This document shows, piece after piece, positions 11,061 to 25,200 of a stretch of 64,000 nt of DNA. The position numbers and the translations under genes were made by a program. Origin of the DNA: Anarhynchus alexandrinus (taxonomy: Eukaryota; Chordata; Aves; Charadriiformes; Charadriidae); assembly GCA_008711295.1 (NCBI GenBank), contig VUYV01000125.1:1962788-2026787 (forward strand), read 5' to 3'. How positions within the stretch are numbered: position 1 is the stretch's first letter; each line of letters begins with the position of its first letter. The notes under the pieces are model-generated. The model was not told the DNA's origin. It saw only the letters and a program-made list of their open reading frames with translations, and did no database searches.

Positions 11061-14000
11061 AAAGTGTTGGCCCCGGATAAATTCAGTTCAGGCTGGCCTG
11101 CTTCCAGGGGCTCAACAATGCCGGTTTTATCTGAATGTTTGCAATTGGTTTCACAGACTTAATCACTCTTCTCTCCCTACAATATATATATAAAATGTTG
11201 TTACTTTTCCCTAACAAAGATGAGGAGCAGGGAACGTGAAATTAAAATGGCCGGGTCACCCGAGCACTGTTTTGTAATGTAACGTGAAAGGTAAGAAGAA
11301 GAGTAATCCAAAATGGTTATACAGTTGTCTGGATGAAAGTAAGAAGAAATGCAGGGTCTCACCAAAAATATAATCCTGCGCTATTGCCAGGAGATGCCCA
11401 ATGTGGATTTCAGTGTTAATGTTACCCAGCTGTGTTGTCTTTATAATTGCTTTTAGATCTGAGAATTTGGTAGGTGCACAGAAGCTCTTTTGTGACACAA
11501 ATGTTAGAAGAATTATTTTTAAATTTATGAGTCTGTTAAACCATATATTTTTCAGTGGTAAGGTCTTGTCTGGCATGACTAAGCTATCCAAACTGTAGTA
11601 TGTGCAGAATGCATTATATTTGGATAGACTTAAGTGGAACCTAAAATGTTGGCTTTACCTATTTAGCTGTAAAGTGCTGTTTTAAAGAGTTTTATGACTG
11701 TTGCATCAGGAGTACACAAGAGTACACAAGAACTATCCCTTCAGACAGGAGACCAGGCTGCTCAGTGGAGAGCCTCCAAATCCAAATGGTGCTTTGCTCC
11801 AGCCAGTTGTAACGGGGCGTTCTCCGACTATGCAGTTACTGATTTGTTTGTAATTTGCTGGGTGTGGAGAGCTCACAAGAGCCAAAGCTTTTTGCTGGAA
11901 TATTCCAGAGGTTAACTATTTCTTTGTTCTTAAAATTCTGTTTTCTAGATCTTGGCTGTTAGCAGCCAAGTTCTTAAAATATGTACTATGATTCATATTT
12001 AAAGAAAATTTTCACTATTCTTTATGAAGAATGAAGTGCTCCATCTAAGTCTGTAGTTTTCAGCATTAGGTGTACATATAAGCAAAGTTTTGTTTCATGA
12101 AGGTATTCTGGAGAGTGATTAACCATCTGATGTGCTTTCAACAGATTACAGTACCTCCACAGATTACTATTTTGACTGCATATATTATTTTTGAAAGCAG
12201 TTGCATAGCTTGTTTGGTGCCATTATAACTACAAGTTACGATGGTATAGTCATTATTTAATCATCAGAATTAATTATTTATATTGTTCTTCACTGTTTCT
12301 TTTAAATGTTGGGGTTTTGAAATTTGGTAAGTAAACACCATGCTGTCATCCAACCCCGAGTTTTAAAGGAAGGTTTCTACATTGTGGAATATATTCTGTA
12401 AGCCATTTTTGCTAACAGAAAATGCCTGTGGTATTGAAAAAATGTCATGTAATGTGCATTGCCTTGGAAGCTACAGCTCCTGATTTCTAATTTTAGCTTT
12501 GTTACTGTCTCTCTGGATTTTCTTAGGGAAGAATCGTTGAGTTTAAGACATAGCTCCTTTTAAAAGTGCCTGATAGGTCCCTGATTTTGCACTGAAGTTA
12601 CCAAAAGAGTCGCCATGACTGGCAGTTTCCAGAAAACTAAGCCATAGTTTCCATGTATTCAGATCCATTTACTGTATTTAAAATAGTGAGTACACAGCCC
12701 CTGTAAAAACCAAGGACAGCCAGTAACTAGAATCTCAACACTAGTGGTCATTTTTAAAGAGTGTAGGCTTTAGCTATACTGTTGGAGCGTTGCAAACAGG
12801 CAATATAATCTATGGACCTTAAATTGAACATATACAATGTTAAGTAATTATGTATTGTTAAAAATAACAGTTGACCTGAATATCCGCTTTCAGGACTTGC
12901 TGAATTCCTCATGAGGAGCATAACTAACTCTTTGTGTTACAGAAGTTAAGGTCTCAAATGCTTAACTTTGAAAAACTGTTAGTATCCATACATTGTAGCT
13001 AACAGAAATACTATATATCTCTATGCTGACAAGATACTGTACCTACTAGAGGTGGATTCTAATCCTGGCTCTGCTGTTGACAAATTTGGGCTAATAGTTT
13101 CAGTTTTCTTTGCCCGTTTCCCTTTTTGTCTGTCTGCAGAGCAGATCAGATTCATGGTATATTCTTACAGCATTTGGTATCAGCTTGGTAATCTCCAGTA
13201 TTGTTGCCAGGACATTTCAGTAAGTTGCAGTGAGTGCCTTGTTATCAAGGGAAATGCATTTGCTGTAGTTCTAAAATTACTTGACAAGAAGTCCCAACAT
13301 GGGGGTTTCTCTCCTTTCTCTTCCTTCTTTTGCCTGTACTCTGAATAAATGCCTCAGGTTTCCATCTCGTCACTGCCATACAAGAGCATTAATAATCCTG
13401 TTCCTTGTGTCACTTCTTAGATGTCTATATACTTAAAACAAGGGCTTAATAGGCCATCAGACTGGTTTGTTGTATTCTGAATATATTAATATATTATATA
13501 TTATTGATAATTTTTCAGAGTAGACTACGGTTGTTGTAGGAACTTTGTTGTTTGGAAATTTTAGAACTAAACTAAATAAAGATCATGGAGAATAATCCAT
13601 CAGCCAAGTGGTGAACTGAATGATCTCTAAAGGTCTTTTTCATTTCTTCATCCTGTTGTTTGGTCCCAAGAAACACAGATTCATTCAAAACCCATTGATC
13701 AGTCCAGCAGTTCAGGCAATACTCTACTCTCCAAAGAAAAAAGGTAACATTAGAGCTCTTGGACTGATAGAATTAACACGATGTACATTCAGTTTCACAA
13801 TCCTCCTTACTATGGTTTGGATCCTCAGCAAGTCACAGTAATTCTAATGCTATTTCTTCCACTTTGGTTTTTGATTCGTCTTAACTTCTGCTGCTGAGCA
13901 ATGTTGCTAAAAAAAAAAAAGGTAATAATCTATTATTTGCCAGTGCCTGGCAGTACCTGCATTGCAAAGTTTTATCATAAAAGAATAAAACCAGGTGAGC

Positions 14001-17000
14001 CAAAAAAGAAATAATGGTATAGCCAAAGCAAAATGCTTGTGAAAATGTCTCATGAGGCTACTGGCCAGCATGTTCAAACCCAACATATCATTTGCGCTAT
14101 AACAAATAGTTTCTTCATTTGCTGGTCACAGCAAATATGGTCACAGGAGCAAATGTACCCTATCTACAATTTAAGAAGGATTGAATATACAGGCAACATC
14201 TGCAACAATGAAATGCTGGATTTCATTCCAGTTGAAATTGATATTAGCAAACATTCACCATGGCTGACTGCTTAATTTAAATCTCTTCATTGTCTGTCAT
14301 TAAATTAATAGTGCTTATGGAGATTCTGAACCAATAATACATAATAAGAATTAATAGTAAGATATTCTGCATTCTTCTGCTTCATTTGTTTAGGAGACTT
14401 AATAGTTGAAATTCCCCTGATAGAAGTTGGTAGGTGGAGTGTTACTATTTCAAAATGGTTAACAAACCTTTTTTTCCAATAATCACTGTAATATTACAGT
14501 GCTCTTATGAAGTAGACAAGTAGTGTTATTTTTCGTTTGCTGGAAGAAAAAGAGGAATTCAGTAACTCATTGAAGGCTGCAGTGACTGTGTTAGGCTGGC
14601 AAATGGAGCTGAATTTTGTAGATGCGTGGCCTGTGCCTTCAACATACTTGCTCTTGGGCCCTGTGATTGTTCTGAGAGAAGGTTCAAAAGGAAACAAACT
14701 GAGAGGTATACAAACAGCATACATTTTTCATGAGTATTTTTATTGCACTCCAGCAGCTACCAACCAGCACTGAAGAAAGTACTAGCATCGTGCAGCAATT
14801 GTTGCCACTTCTGGTTTTGGCAATTTTTCCTACTTATTTCTACTTATTTTATTTTATCTAAAAGTTTAATAATTTTTTCAGGCTTCAGATTTATTTTCTT
14901 TGTTTTGTATTCCCTTTCTGTTACTGTTATTCATTTTCCATTCTTGTTTACTCAATTTTTTTTTCCCTATGAGACCAATACATATTTAAATCAACTTGAG
15001 ACAGGCTACATATGAAATAGTCAGGTCTTTAATGTAACAGATAATAGCAGCTGAAGGCCTCAAAAATGTTGCTCCTAAGCAGGAAAATTGGATTTGGGGG
15101 ATGTTGAGAATAATGAGGAGGACTAATTGATACAGAAAGATAAATTTTTAAATCGGCTTACAAGTTCATGGTCAAAACAGCATTAAAATATCTGCAGACA
15201 GTGAAGCAAAGGTCATTATAACACAGGATTATATGAAAGTACAATAAAGGAATACTGTTAGAACCTATAGTAAATATACATAATTGTAATAAATAAGTAA
15301 GTTACTGTCTGTCTCTCCTGTTTCATTAAACCAGCAAACCTATGCTACCACTGTCTGGTTTGCTAAAATCAGCAAATTGGAAACCAGTTCAAAGTACAAT
15401 GTGTGAAATATTTTTGTTCAGGATCCTAGCTGGATCAGAACAAAGATTCCTTTTACACATATAAGGTAAATAAAGCCTAGTGGTAAGCTCCAGCGTAAAT
15501 TATTCCAGTTACTCAGCTGGTATAGGTCTGCAGGCCCACATATAAAATTAGCAGCTCATAATTAACACTGAAGTGAGTCAAGATGGGCAGATATTGATGC
15601 TAGGAAAACAGGATTTTATTCTTGATTCCTACAAAGTATTAGGAACCCAAAATTATATAATGTAACATGCAAAGCTGTGTTTTGAGAATATTTTCCTCAG
15701 ATGATCGATAGAAAGGTCAAGAGGGAAGCTGCCTGGATGAGAAATGACAGGCAAAAGCAGACCAATTATCATCTGCCTTGTGTAGAGGACAGACTCGGAA
15801 TGTAACTTGAAGGTTTACTGTAAAAGTTAAGAACTCTGTTATTTAAGGAGACTGACCGAATTGAAAAATGAGAGGGAATTTCTTCATGAATGAAGAATGA
15901 CAGATTGTACATTCTTTTGTAAAGTAATTCAACAACAGAAACTATCCAAAACTGAAAAAAAAAAAATAAAAGAAGCCTGCACCCTTCATTATCATTTTTG
16001 CAGAGAAAAATACATGAAGAAATTGTCTATTTAGAAGCCAAGCAAGAAGTAATACAGGTAGTAGTAGACATCACATAACATTACTGATAATTGGTCAAAA
16101 ATTGCAGATGAATTGTTATCATTACAAGGCAGATACTTTTGAACAAATGAATAGCGACAAGAACTTAAATTCCACCAAAATGCATAAAGCATTACATTAA
16201 ACAAATGCTGGTTTTTAATTAATCTGGCAGAAGTCATAACACCCAGTCATATTTGCTAAGATACTCTGTTTGGGCACCTCTTTCTGACCAATCTGACCAA
16301 GGTGCAGCTACTAAATTGTTGTATGGGAAAGGGCATCAAGAGGTGATCTTGTCTGTCACAGCTAATTCCTGGCTGCAGGTGTGCACCTTCATCCAGAGAG
16401 GTGTATAGCAGAAACTCTTCTGCGCTTGATTCTTAACAAGTTCTGGTGGGGTGCAAGCCAACACATACTCTGAACCCTGCCTGCGACACAAACTGTATGA
16501 TGAATCAGGACCTTAGCCTTACCTGTACAGATGCTGCAGCTAGGTGAAAGCAAGCTGAGGAGGCATGAAGCCATCTCCCCTCATTTCAGGATATCTAGGA
16601 GACAAAATTTCCCTTATGGCTGCTCTGATTTACACTGGCTGAAATAATCCTTTCAAGGCTGTTCTCCAATCCGTACCAAACCCTTTTCCTTCCTTGGAAC
16701 CCCCTCTGAGCATTTAGCATACAGCCAACAATATCACGAGAGGTATGCCGGTTAAAAAGTATTTATGTGTTTTTCACATTCACATTATTCACAATTCACA
16801 GCATTGTATGCACACAACATCCTGTGCACTTGGGATGTGTATGATCTATATGTTTGATTTCAGGATTTCTGGGGATCATCATAGGTGTCTTTCCAGGAAT
16901 TAGATTGTTTCTTGGGTTTCGTTTTGCTTTGCAAAACCCTGGTTTTCCCCTTATGGTCCCAAAGGGGGAAATAAATGGCTTTTAGAGACAAATGCTTTTG

Positions 17001-20000
17001 TAGCTGAGTGAGGTCCCAGATAGTTCAGGAGATACTAAGGGACTGTAGATGCCCCCAGTTTGTCCTTAAAGAGTTACGCCAGCCGAAAAAGCGATGTGCT
17101 CTAACTCAATAAAGGTTTGATGGATGATGAAGACAGTGTTTTGAACAGCAATGTGGGAAATACGGCCAGGCCTGTGACACCAAAGTAATGAAGCCTAGTG
17201 CTTAAGCTTACAGCCAAAATGAGGCCCTTCCCAGTAATGTTGTTACCCATGGAATATTACTGCTCACGGTTATTTTAGTAACAAATAATTTCTTATTAAA
17301 GATCATGAAATCCTTCTCTAACTGCATAGGTGTCGAGAAAAATCAGTTCCGTAGCTAGCAGTGGTACGGTAGAACTGGGGTGTGTATTTGGCTGAGTGAA
17401 GACACGCTGGTGCTGTGAAAATAACTTCTGATGTCAGCTAGGTAGAAGCTGTGGATATGACTCTGGACTATTTGTTGGGCAATGAACATGGACCTACGAT
17501 ACTGAAATTAAACTGGCTGGCACTGTCAGAAAGTATGCCTGTTAACACCAGTGCAAGTTTCTGAATGGCAGATTGAAGATAACGTCTGTAAGAAATTCAC
17601 AAGATTACTTGGAAAAAATGTTATTAAATATCTCACAAGTGCAAGTGCATAGCCTGGTGATGATGTTACAAGTTCAAAGCCACTTTTTAAAATGTAAGCT
17701 AAATGGGTGGAGAAACGAAGAAACCTAAAACACAGAACTTGAAGTTAATACGCAACAGAGAAAGCAATAAATAAAACTGCAACCAGATGGAGTGAGAATT
17801 GTGTTTGCTGTCTGGAGTGCCCCTTGTCTGTCTTTCCTGATACGTCTCCTTGTGTCTGTTGCACTGGTTCAAGCAGAGGGTCAAGTGTATTGGCCTCTTC
17901 CCATGCAAAGGCTGCAGGTGTCCAGTTCACAGGATTTCCAGATCCCGCAGAGTTGTGTACAGCAAGGAACGTGAGGGGTTTGCACTTGCACAGCTCTTCC
18001 ATCCATGAACACCCATAGATCTGGTACTCAGGGAGATCCACTGCGGGTAGACTTGATGACTATACAGTTCTCCTTCAGGCCTCTACTCCCTGAAGTTAAG
18101 GCTTTTTAATGTTTTATTACGCTCTGGTGTTCCCAATACAACAGTTGTGGATGACAAGGACTGGAACAAAGACAGGGCTAGGCTGGCTCATTTTCCTCTT
18201 GCTGCTGTTACCAGAGAGCGATTAGTGGGCTGTGTGGGCCCTTGGTCTCGCCAACCAGGCTGTCTCTTAGGTTTTCACTTTCTGTTGCCAATTCCCTTTC
18301 ATAGCTGCTGAATCCACTTCCTGTATTCCTCACTCTGTATTGTTTCTCAAACACATTGTCTATCGTTTGTTCTCATTTTCTGAACAGCTGGACTGTTCAC
18401 TTGTTCAGCCTTCCAAATGGCATAGCTACCTATTCTTATTTGGAAGTGCCTGTCACAGAAATAGAAAAAAGAGTATTTATCCGGTTTGATGTAAAGCAGT
18501 GGAGAAAAGCCCTGTACTTTATTGTCTTCATCAACGTAAGACCACAGCCTGTCGCTTAACATTTTTAGTATACCTCTTCCTCCTATTTGTGAGAAATCTA
18601 GCAAGTGAATAGCCTCAGCATGGTAAGAACGTTATAATCCTTTCTAAAATTACATTCCTTTTATCACACAGCACATACTACAAATGGAGAATAAGGTTGA
18701 TCACCCATCATCTTTTATTGTCATGAGTCCTGTTTTCCAAACTTATTACTGAAATTATAAATGTACTGAGTGTTTCAGAATGCAAGACAAATACGTCATT
18801 TCAGCCAGTGATGGGAGTTTTCACCAGGATATGCAAATGAAATCTTTAGAAGCCCAGTGGAAGAACATCATATCCATTAAAGGAGAGTTTAGAAGTCAGT
18901 CTGCTGAGTTTGTTTCTTCCTCAGTTTGGACTGACAAAGAAAATTGTTGTTGCCTGAAAAATATATGTAAGTGTCATCTGCCAGGATTGGAAAAATCAGA
19001 AGCCATCCTGATAAAATGATGAAGTGAGCAGTGAGCAATTGACCATTCAATTGACATTGAACTATTAGTGAAGAGAGTTTTCTTTACACCACAGAAAGGC
19101 CCTGCCGTTTAAAATGGACAGGTCAGCATGTGCTAAAATACTGTCTCTATACAAGAGTTCACAAAAGTCTCTGTTAACTAACACAAGTTAATATATAACA
19201 CGCATGCTTATTTTATCCTTATTTGGACAAGGCCAAAGGCTTTTTATCACTGCCTTGAATTATTATACTCCAGAAACTTACCAGACCTTCAAAATTCAAA
19301 TCAGCTGTTAAATTACTGAGGTATTATCAAATCCAGTTTGTGATTTATTTTTTTTCCCCAGAAAAATTGTACATTTATTCAGACAGAGTTTAACTTGCAG
19401 CGTGGCTGCATAAAATCATTGAGTATATCAAGTAAGACGATACTTTGAATGATGCTGGAATACTTTCCTGTCCCTGAAACTGCTGATGATTGCCACCGAA
19501 GAAATGAGTGCAAAAAAAAAAGGATTTATAGGGGTCCAGTCCACCAAACCACTGCCAGTAGAATTCCAAAATATGTTATCTTGCAGTTTCCGGACTCTTT
19601 CTTCCCCCCAGTACTCACCACCTAATTTCTTACTTCTTGTCTACAATTCCCAAATGCCCTGACCCAGTTGGCCAAATTTACCCTGGCATACGAGGCTGTA
19701 ACTCCACTTCCTTCATTGAAGTTATATTTACTTATCACACAGTTACACTACATTGGAATATTTCAAGCAGGGAAGGTGTAGCAGTTACCCAAACCACTTC
19801 CAGTCCTGAGCTTCTGCCATTGTACTTCAGCCACATGCACCATTTTTACAAGGCAAATAATACAGTAAGAGTCAAAGAAAGTCAGGAAGGCAAAAGGATG
19901 AAGAGCAGACTGTCACTGAAATGGGAATGATTTATTTAATAACACTGTGAAATAGCACACTTTAGCTTCAACAGCTCATCAGTGTCAGCTCCCCTCATCT

Positions 20001-21791
20001 GTAGATGGCACTGACAGCTTCTTAACATAACAATGAAATCCACAGGCCAAACTCACCTCCAGTGTAACTGTGCTGAAGTTGATGAAGGTATGTCAGAATT
20101 AATTTAGTCCAGCAATTACTATCCATTATTTGGAGTAATGGTGGGGCTGCAACACCTGACGAATGAAAAACACAGATAACACAGGTACTGCAGCGCGTGG
20201 CTGAAACCATCAGCGCGACCATGCTTGGAAATAACGGAGATCCAGCATAGCGAGCACAGGCCCAGAACTGGAGGTGAAACGACTTCTGCAGAACTTCTCA
20301 GGTGTCTTTCTACAGTGCTCCAAAATGCTGTGGTCAAAGTACACATTGCGGAGCTAGTGCGTCCTCCCCAAGCACAGAGAAGGATAGTGCAAAGGGGCAG
20401 GAATCGGGTTCCTCTGGCCAGATTTACTAGCTCCATTTCAGCATCAGCCACAGGTCCGCGCGGAATCAGAAAAGCAACTGTACCCCCATGCTCCTTGGAG
20501 CTGAAGGACAATGCTGAGGCACTGTGGCTGGATCTGCACAGAGCAGACATGGATTTATACAGGGGTTTAGCTGATAGCCAAAATATAGCTTATAAGCGTT
20601 TAGCTTACATATAGCTCTATACCAAAATGGGCCACATCTGGCACGTATTGTTCACAGATAATCGAGAGTTAACTGGATATGATTCAAACTAAATCATGTT
20701 TAAGAGACAGATTTCTTTTCCTAGGAATTTTCATGAAAACAGCCAAATTCAAGAAGCAAAGCCAAAATAAGATGTAAATTTAAATTGTGGATCCCTAATG
20801 TGCAATGTATACATGTTGTATGTGATTTGTAATTTAGAGGCCAGAGAGGTAGTAATTTCACATGTAACAATAGTGGAATGTACCCCTAAGCACCAATTCA
20901 AATGAGACCCACCCAGCAGAAGTGAACTGGAGTGCTGTGTTTTCCCAGCCCCGTTTCTTTTGTCTGCCATGTGGAAGGCTTACACAAATCCAGGTCACTT
21001 TCTGTCTAATCCCCTTTATCCCAACACTTTGTAACTTACCTGCTCACAGCCAAACAACACGGCTTTATGGGTAGATGTATTTTGTTTATGTAAAAAACAC
21101 TTCTGTGTATGTTTTCAGTAGGACTTAGGAACGTTGTCTGTCTAGTAAATGTCTTCCCTTTTTTAGGAAAGTGCTTAGGCACAGAAGCAGCTAAAAGCAG
21201 TGGTTACCACCCTGGGAGATGACAGCTCTTTGCAGGTATCCAGCAGCTGAGAAACAGCTGTTGTATCCTGTTTTATCAACTGGAGAATTACTGGGGGCTA
21301 GTGATGAGGGTGGTTTCAACCATTTTCAGCTCACATCTGCTTCCATCTCTGCCACTACCTCTCTCTATTACCTTTGGCGGGTTACTTGCTTCTTGCTGTT
21401 ATTTTCATCTAACTGCGTAATGAGGATGAGGATGATAATGTAATAGGTGTTTTGAAGATTAACTCAATAGTACTTAAGGCCCTTTCAGACACTCAAGTGA
21501 AAACATGGGTGTATAGAAAATCAAAGTATAATTATTATGAAAATGTACGTTATTGTTTAGAGTAAAAGGGAATCGAAGGCAGGATGATGAGATAATCAGA
21601 CCACTGGAACTAAAGGATTTTGAGACATGACATTAAATAAGTAAAAAGGAGAACATTTAATTGAGCTTAGGGAGGGTTTTCTAGCAAGCAATGTTCATTT
21701 CCTTCATAATTATTTTCTTTTTCATATTGGTATCTACAACAAGATGTCATACGTTGCAGTATGATTGGAAATAGGAAGCTGTAAAATTGTA
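11061..21791. other. Gene-poor intergenic DNA
   Basis: This is AT-rich sequence with no recognised exon, RNA gene or clear transposon over 10.7 kb. It contains simple A/T tracts (an A run at about 13,909-13,921, an AT-rich run near 13,473-13,510, an A run near 15,956-15,966). The 17.7-18.06 kb and 20.1-20.6 kb stretches have somewhat higher GC and open frames of about 100-140 codons on both strands. I do not recognise any of their translations, and opposite-strand overlap argues for chance frames. Confidence 0.6.
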
Positions 21792-21831
21792 AGGACCCAA
21801 TCCTGTAACCATATTCACAGTCCCAGTGAAT
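21792..21831. repeat. Small copy of ancient palindromic repeat
   Basis: The string 'ggacccaatcctgtaacc' followed by 'cacagtcccagtgaa' has the same vocabulary (GGnCCCAATCCTG..., TCCCAnTGA) as the better copies near 50.9-51.3 kb. It is a short, decayed member of that family. Confidence 0.4.
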
Positions 21832-22007
21832 ACAACATTAAGAAGGTAAGCCCAGATTTAGTTCCCTACAGTTTTATTATTATTGATTATATCATCAGAT
21901 AAATGTCTGCTGGAGACAATATGAATCTATTATAACTGTGAGACTTTTAAAGAATTATGTAATCAAAAAGTACCTGAAGATTTACCATATTTGGATTTAT
22001 TAGCAAC

Positions 22008-22112
22008 CTGGTGTAGTGGGAGGTGTCCCTGCCCATGGCAGGGGGGCTGGAACTAGGTGATCTTTAAGGTGCCTTCCAACCTAAACCATTCTATGATTCT
22101 ATGATTAGAGAT
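22008..22112 (+). repeat. CR1 LINE 3' end
   Basis: This is a clear CR1 terminus in plus orientation: 'gtgtccctgcccatggcagg', 'ggaactaggtgatctttaag', 'gccttccaacctaaaccatt' and the terminal 'ctatgattctatgatt' repeats. It is only about 100 bp, severely 5'-truncated, and one of the younger-looking copies. Confidence 0.92.
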
Positions 22113-22965
22113 GAAAGGTCTGAACCAACCCACATTGCCCTCAGGTACCCTGGCTGCTCCTAAGAAGCCAATGTCACTTCTGTAACTAATGTTCTTTTTC
22201 AGAGAACATTTAGTACTTCATGAAATGGAGTATCTACAACTCGTTCCAGAAAAGGCTAAAGGGATGACATTTATAAAGCTCAGGTTGCCACAAAACAGAT
22301 TTAACTATAACTGTACTGCACATGATGTAAAGTCAGACATAAATGAGATGTAACACTGAGAGAGTGGAAGTTTTATTACCCTACATTTCATTTATCGAAC
22401 TTTCTTTAATTTATCTGCTTGTTTGGATTACACAGCATTATGAACACTCCAGTAGCAGCACTCTAGTTGGGATTTCTATTTATAGTGCAAGATGTCTTCA
22501 TTGGATGCCCCTCCACATTAGTTTCAATGAGGCAGTAATTAGGCCCTTAAAGCAGAATTAAGATATCTTTAATAATTGAATTTAGATACAAAATTTACCT
22601 AGTATTCTTTCAAAAGCCAGTATTTTTTTATAATTCTTTGGGACTATGAAAGAGGATACATTTCTAAATGTTCCTCTTTTACATTTTCTCCTGATTTTCT
22701 TTTATGTATTTTGGGGCTAAACAGCCACCATCTCCACAACTTTCTGATTTCACACATGCACATATTTAGCCATAAGGCAATTCTGAACTTTCAAAATTAA
22801 GCATACAGCTATTCCCAGTAGGATAGAACATTTCTTTTGCATTCAAAATAATTTCTGTCATGATAGCCAGGGGAAATACTTAGCTGTATGTGATGTTTAA
22901 GTAGACTCAGACTTTGCCACTAAACTGGAGAGAGATGGGTTTGATGGGTGGACTGTTAGCTAAAT

Positions 22966-23707
22966 AAGAACCTGGCCGTATGGCTGCATCCAAATAATTA
23001 CAGTCAATGGCTCAGCATCCAAGTGGAAACCAGTAAGCAGTGGTGTCTCCCAATGGTCCATACTGGGACTAATAATATTGAGTATCTTCATCAATGACAC
23101 AGGCAGTGGGATCAAGTGTGCCCTCAACAAGTTTGCAAATGACACCAAGCTGAGTGGTGAGGTTGATTACTTGAGGGAAGGGATGCCATCCATAAGGACC
23201 TGAACAGGCTTGAGGCCCTTGCAAACCTCATGCAGTTCAACAAGGCCAAGTGCAAGATCCTGCACCTGGGTTGAGGCAACCCCCAGTATCTATACAGGCT
23301 TGAGGATGAAGGGATTGAGAGCAGCCCTGTGGAGAAGGACTTGGGGAACTGGTGGCTGAAAAGCTGGACATGAGCCAACAATGTCTGCTCGCAGCCCAGA
23401 AAGCCAGCTTCATCCTGGGCTGTATCAAAAGAAGCATGGCCAGCAGGTCAAGGGAGGTGATTCTGCCCCTCTACTCTGCTCTTGCGAGACCCCACCTGGA
23501 GTACTGCGTCCAGCTCTGGATCCCTAAACATAAGAAGGACATGGACCTGTTGGAGCGGGTCCAGAGGAAGCCATAAAAATGATCAGAGGGCTGGAGCACC
23601 TCTCCGATGAGGACAGGCTGAGAGAGTTGGGGTTGTTCAGCCTGGAGAAGAGAAGGCTCCAGGGAGACCTTATTGTTGTCTTTCAACACTTAAAGGGGGT
23701 TTATAAG
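22966..23707 (+). repeat. Outer CR1 LINE, 5' part (interrupted)
   Basis: This is plus-orientation CR1 covering the reverse-transcriptase C-terminal half and the following region. Near 23,132-23,143 the frame reads F-A-N-D, where the catalytic motif C of CR1 polymerases is normally F-A-D-D, so the first aspartate is lost. Further downstream come the frames [20 protein letters not shown], then [14 protein letters not shown]. Stops and frameshifts are present (for example after 'cacctgggttgaggc'). The copy breaks at about 23,707 ('tttataagaaa'), where an inverted CR1 starts, and resumes at about 25,201. Confidence 0.92.
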
Positions 23708-25200
23708 AAACATAGAATCATAGAATGGTTTAGGTTGGAAAGGACCTTGACAATCACCGAGTTCCAACCCCCTGCCATAGGCAGGGACACCTCCCACTNN
23801 NNNNNNNNNNNNNNNNNNNNNNNNNNNNNNNNNNNNNNNNNNNNNNNNNNNNNNNNNNNNNNNNNNNNNNNNNNNNNNNNNNNNNNNNNNNNNNNNNNNN
23901 NNNNNNNNNNNNNNNNNNNNNNNNNNNNNNNNNNNNNNNNNNNNNNNNNNNNNNNNNNNNNNNNNNNNNNNNNNNNNNNNNNNNNNNNNNNNNNNNNNNN
24001 NNNNNNNNNNNNNNNNNNNNNNNNNNNNNNNNNNNNNNNNNNNNNNNNNNNNNNNNNNNNNNNNNNNNNNNNNNNNNNNNNNNNNNNNNNNNNNNNNNNN
24101 NNNNNNNNNNNNNNNNNNNNNNNNNNNNNNNNNNNNNNNNNNNNNNNNNNNNNNNNNNNNNNNNNNNNNNNNNNNNNNNNNNNNNNNNNNNNNNNNNNNN
24201 NNNNNNNNNNNNNNNNNNNNNNNNNNNNNNNNNNNNNNNNNNNNNNNNNNNNNNNNNNNNNNNNNNNNNNNNNNNNNNNNNNNNNNNNNNNNNNNNNNNN
24301 NNNNNNNNNNNNNNNNNNNNNNNNNNNNNNNNNNNNNNNNNNNNNNNNNNNNNNNNNNNNNNNNNNNNNNNNNNNNNNNNNNNNNNNNNNNNNNNNNNNN
24401 NNNNNNNNNNNNNNNNNNNNNNNNNNNNNNNNNNNNNNNNNNNNNNNNNNNNNNNNNNNNNNNNNNNNNNNNNNNNNNNNNNNNNNNNNNNNNNNNNNNN
24501 NNNNNNNNNNNNNNNNNNNNNNNNNNNNNNNNNNNNNNNNNNNNNNNNNNNNNNTCTCCACCTGGACATTGAGCCGTTGACCACAACTCTTTGAGTGCGA
24601 CCGTCCAGCCAGTTCTTTATCCACCGAGTGGTCCGTTTGTCGAATCCATGTCTCTTCAATTTAGAGACCAGTATATTGTGTGGGACAGTGTAAAACACTT
24701 CGCACAAGTCCAGGTAGATGACATAAGTTGATCTTCCCTTGTCCACTGCTGCTGTAACCCCTTCGTAGAAGGCCACCAAGTTTGTCAGGCATGACTTGCC
24801 CTTGGTGAAGCCATGCTGCTGTCACCAGTTGCCTCCTTGTTTTCTATGTGCCTCAGCAGAGTTTCCAGGAGGATCTGCTCCATGATCTTGCCAGGCAGAG
24901 AGGTGAGACTGACTGGCCTGTAGTTCCCTGGGTCTTCCTTATTCCCCTTTTTGAAAACAGGGGTTATGTTTCCCCTTTTTCAGTCAGCAGTAACTTCGCC
25001 AGACCGCCACGACTTCTCAAATATGATGGCTAGTGGCTTAGCAACTTGATCTGCCAGTTCCCTCAGGACCCACAGATGTATCTCATCAGGTCCCATGGAC
25101 TTGTGCACCTTCAGGTTCCTCAGGTGGTCTCTCACTTGATCTTCACCTACAATGGGCAGTTCTCCATTTTCCCAATCCTCGCCTTTGCATTCTGCGTCAA
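23708..25200 (-). repeat. Inner CR1 LINE inserted in inverse orientation (contains assembly gap)
   Basis: It starts with the reverse complement of a CR1 3' end ('catagaatcatagaatggtt') at 23,708. After the N gap it continues with the reverse-transcriptase region on the minus strand. From 24,779 leftward the frame contains VIYLDLCEV, then [16 protein letters not shown] and [15 protein letters not shown], typical of CR1 polymerase around motif A. The conserved aspartate in YLDL is kept, while the usual aspartate five residues after C-K/E-V/A-F is a tyrosine. Further left to right (24,800-25,200) the RT N-terminal region is recognisable. It appears younger than the outer copy it interrupts. Confidence 0.92.
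23799..24554. other. Assembly gap (756 N)
   Basis: This is a run of 756 undetermined bases inside the inner CR1. Flanking sequence on both sides belongs to one minus-strand CR1, so the missing bases are most likely the remainder of that element (RT C-terminal half to near the 3' end). Open frames reported across the gap are artefacts of the N run. Confidence 0.97.

Noticed and set aside
13600..13650. Possible CR1 tail ('gatctctaaaggtctttttc')
   Set aside because: Only about 20 bases resemble CR1 and no other landmarks are nearby; too weak.
16870..17700. Possible decayed LTR or retrovirus-like remnant
   Set aside because: No matching terminal repeats, primer-binding site, or gag/pol-type frame could be seen.
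20119..20614. 143-codon minus and 129-codon plus frames
   Set aside because: Mutually overlapping, unrecognised translations; local GC is modestly raised, which alone lengthens open frames.
23579..24779. Frames of about 300-340 codons across 23.6-24.8 kb
   Set aside because: Most of each frame is the 756-base N run; only the CR1-derived ends are real sequence.
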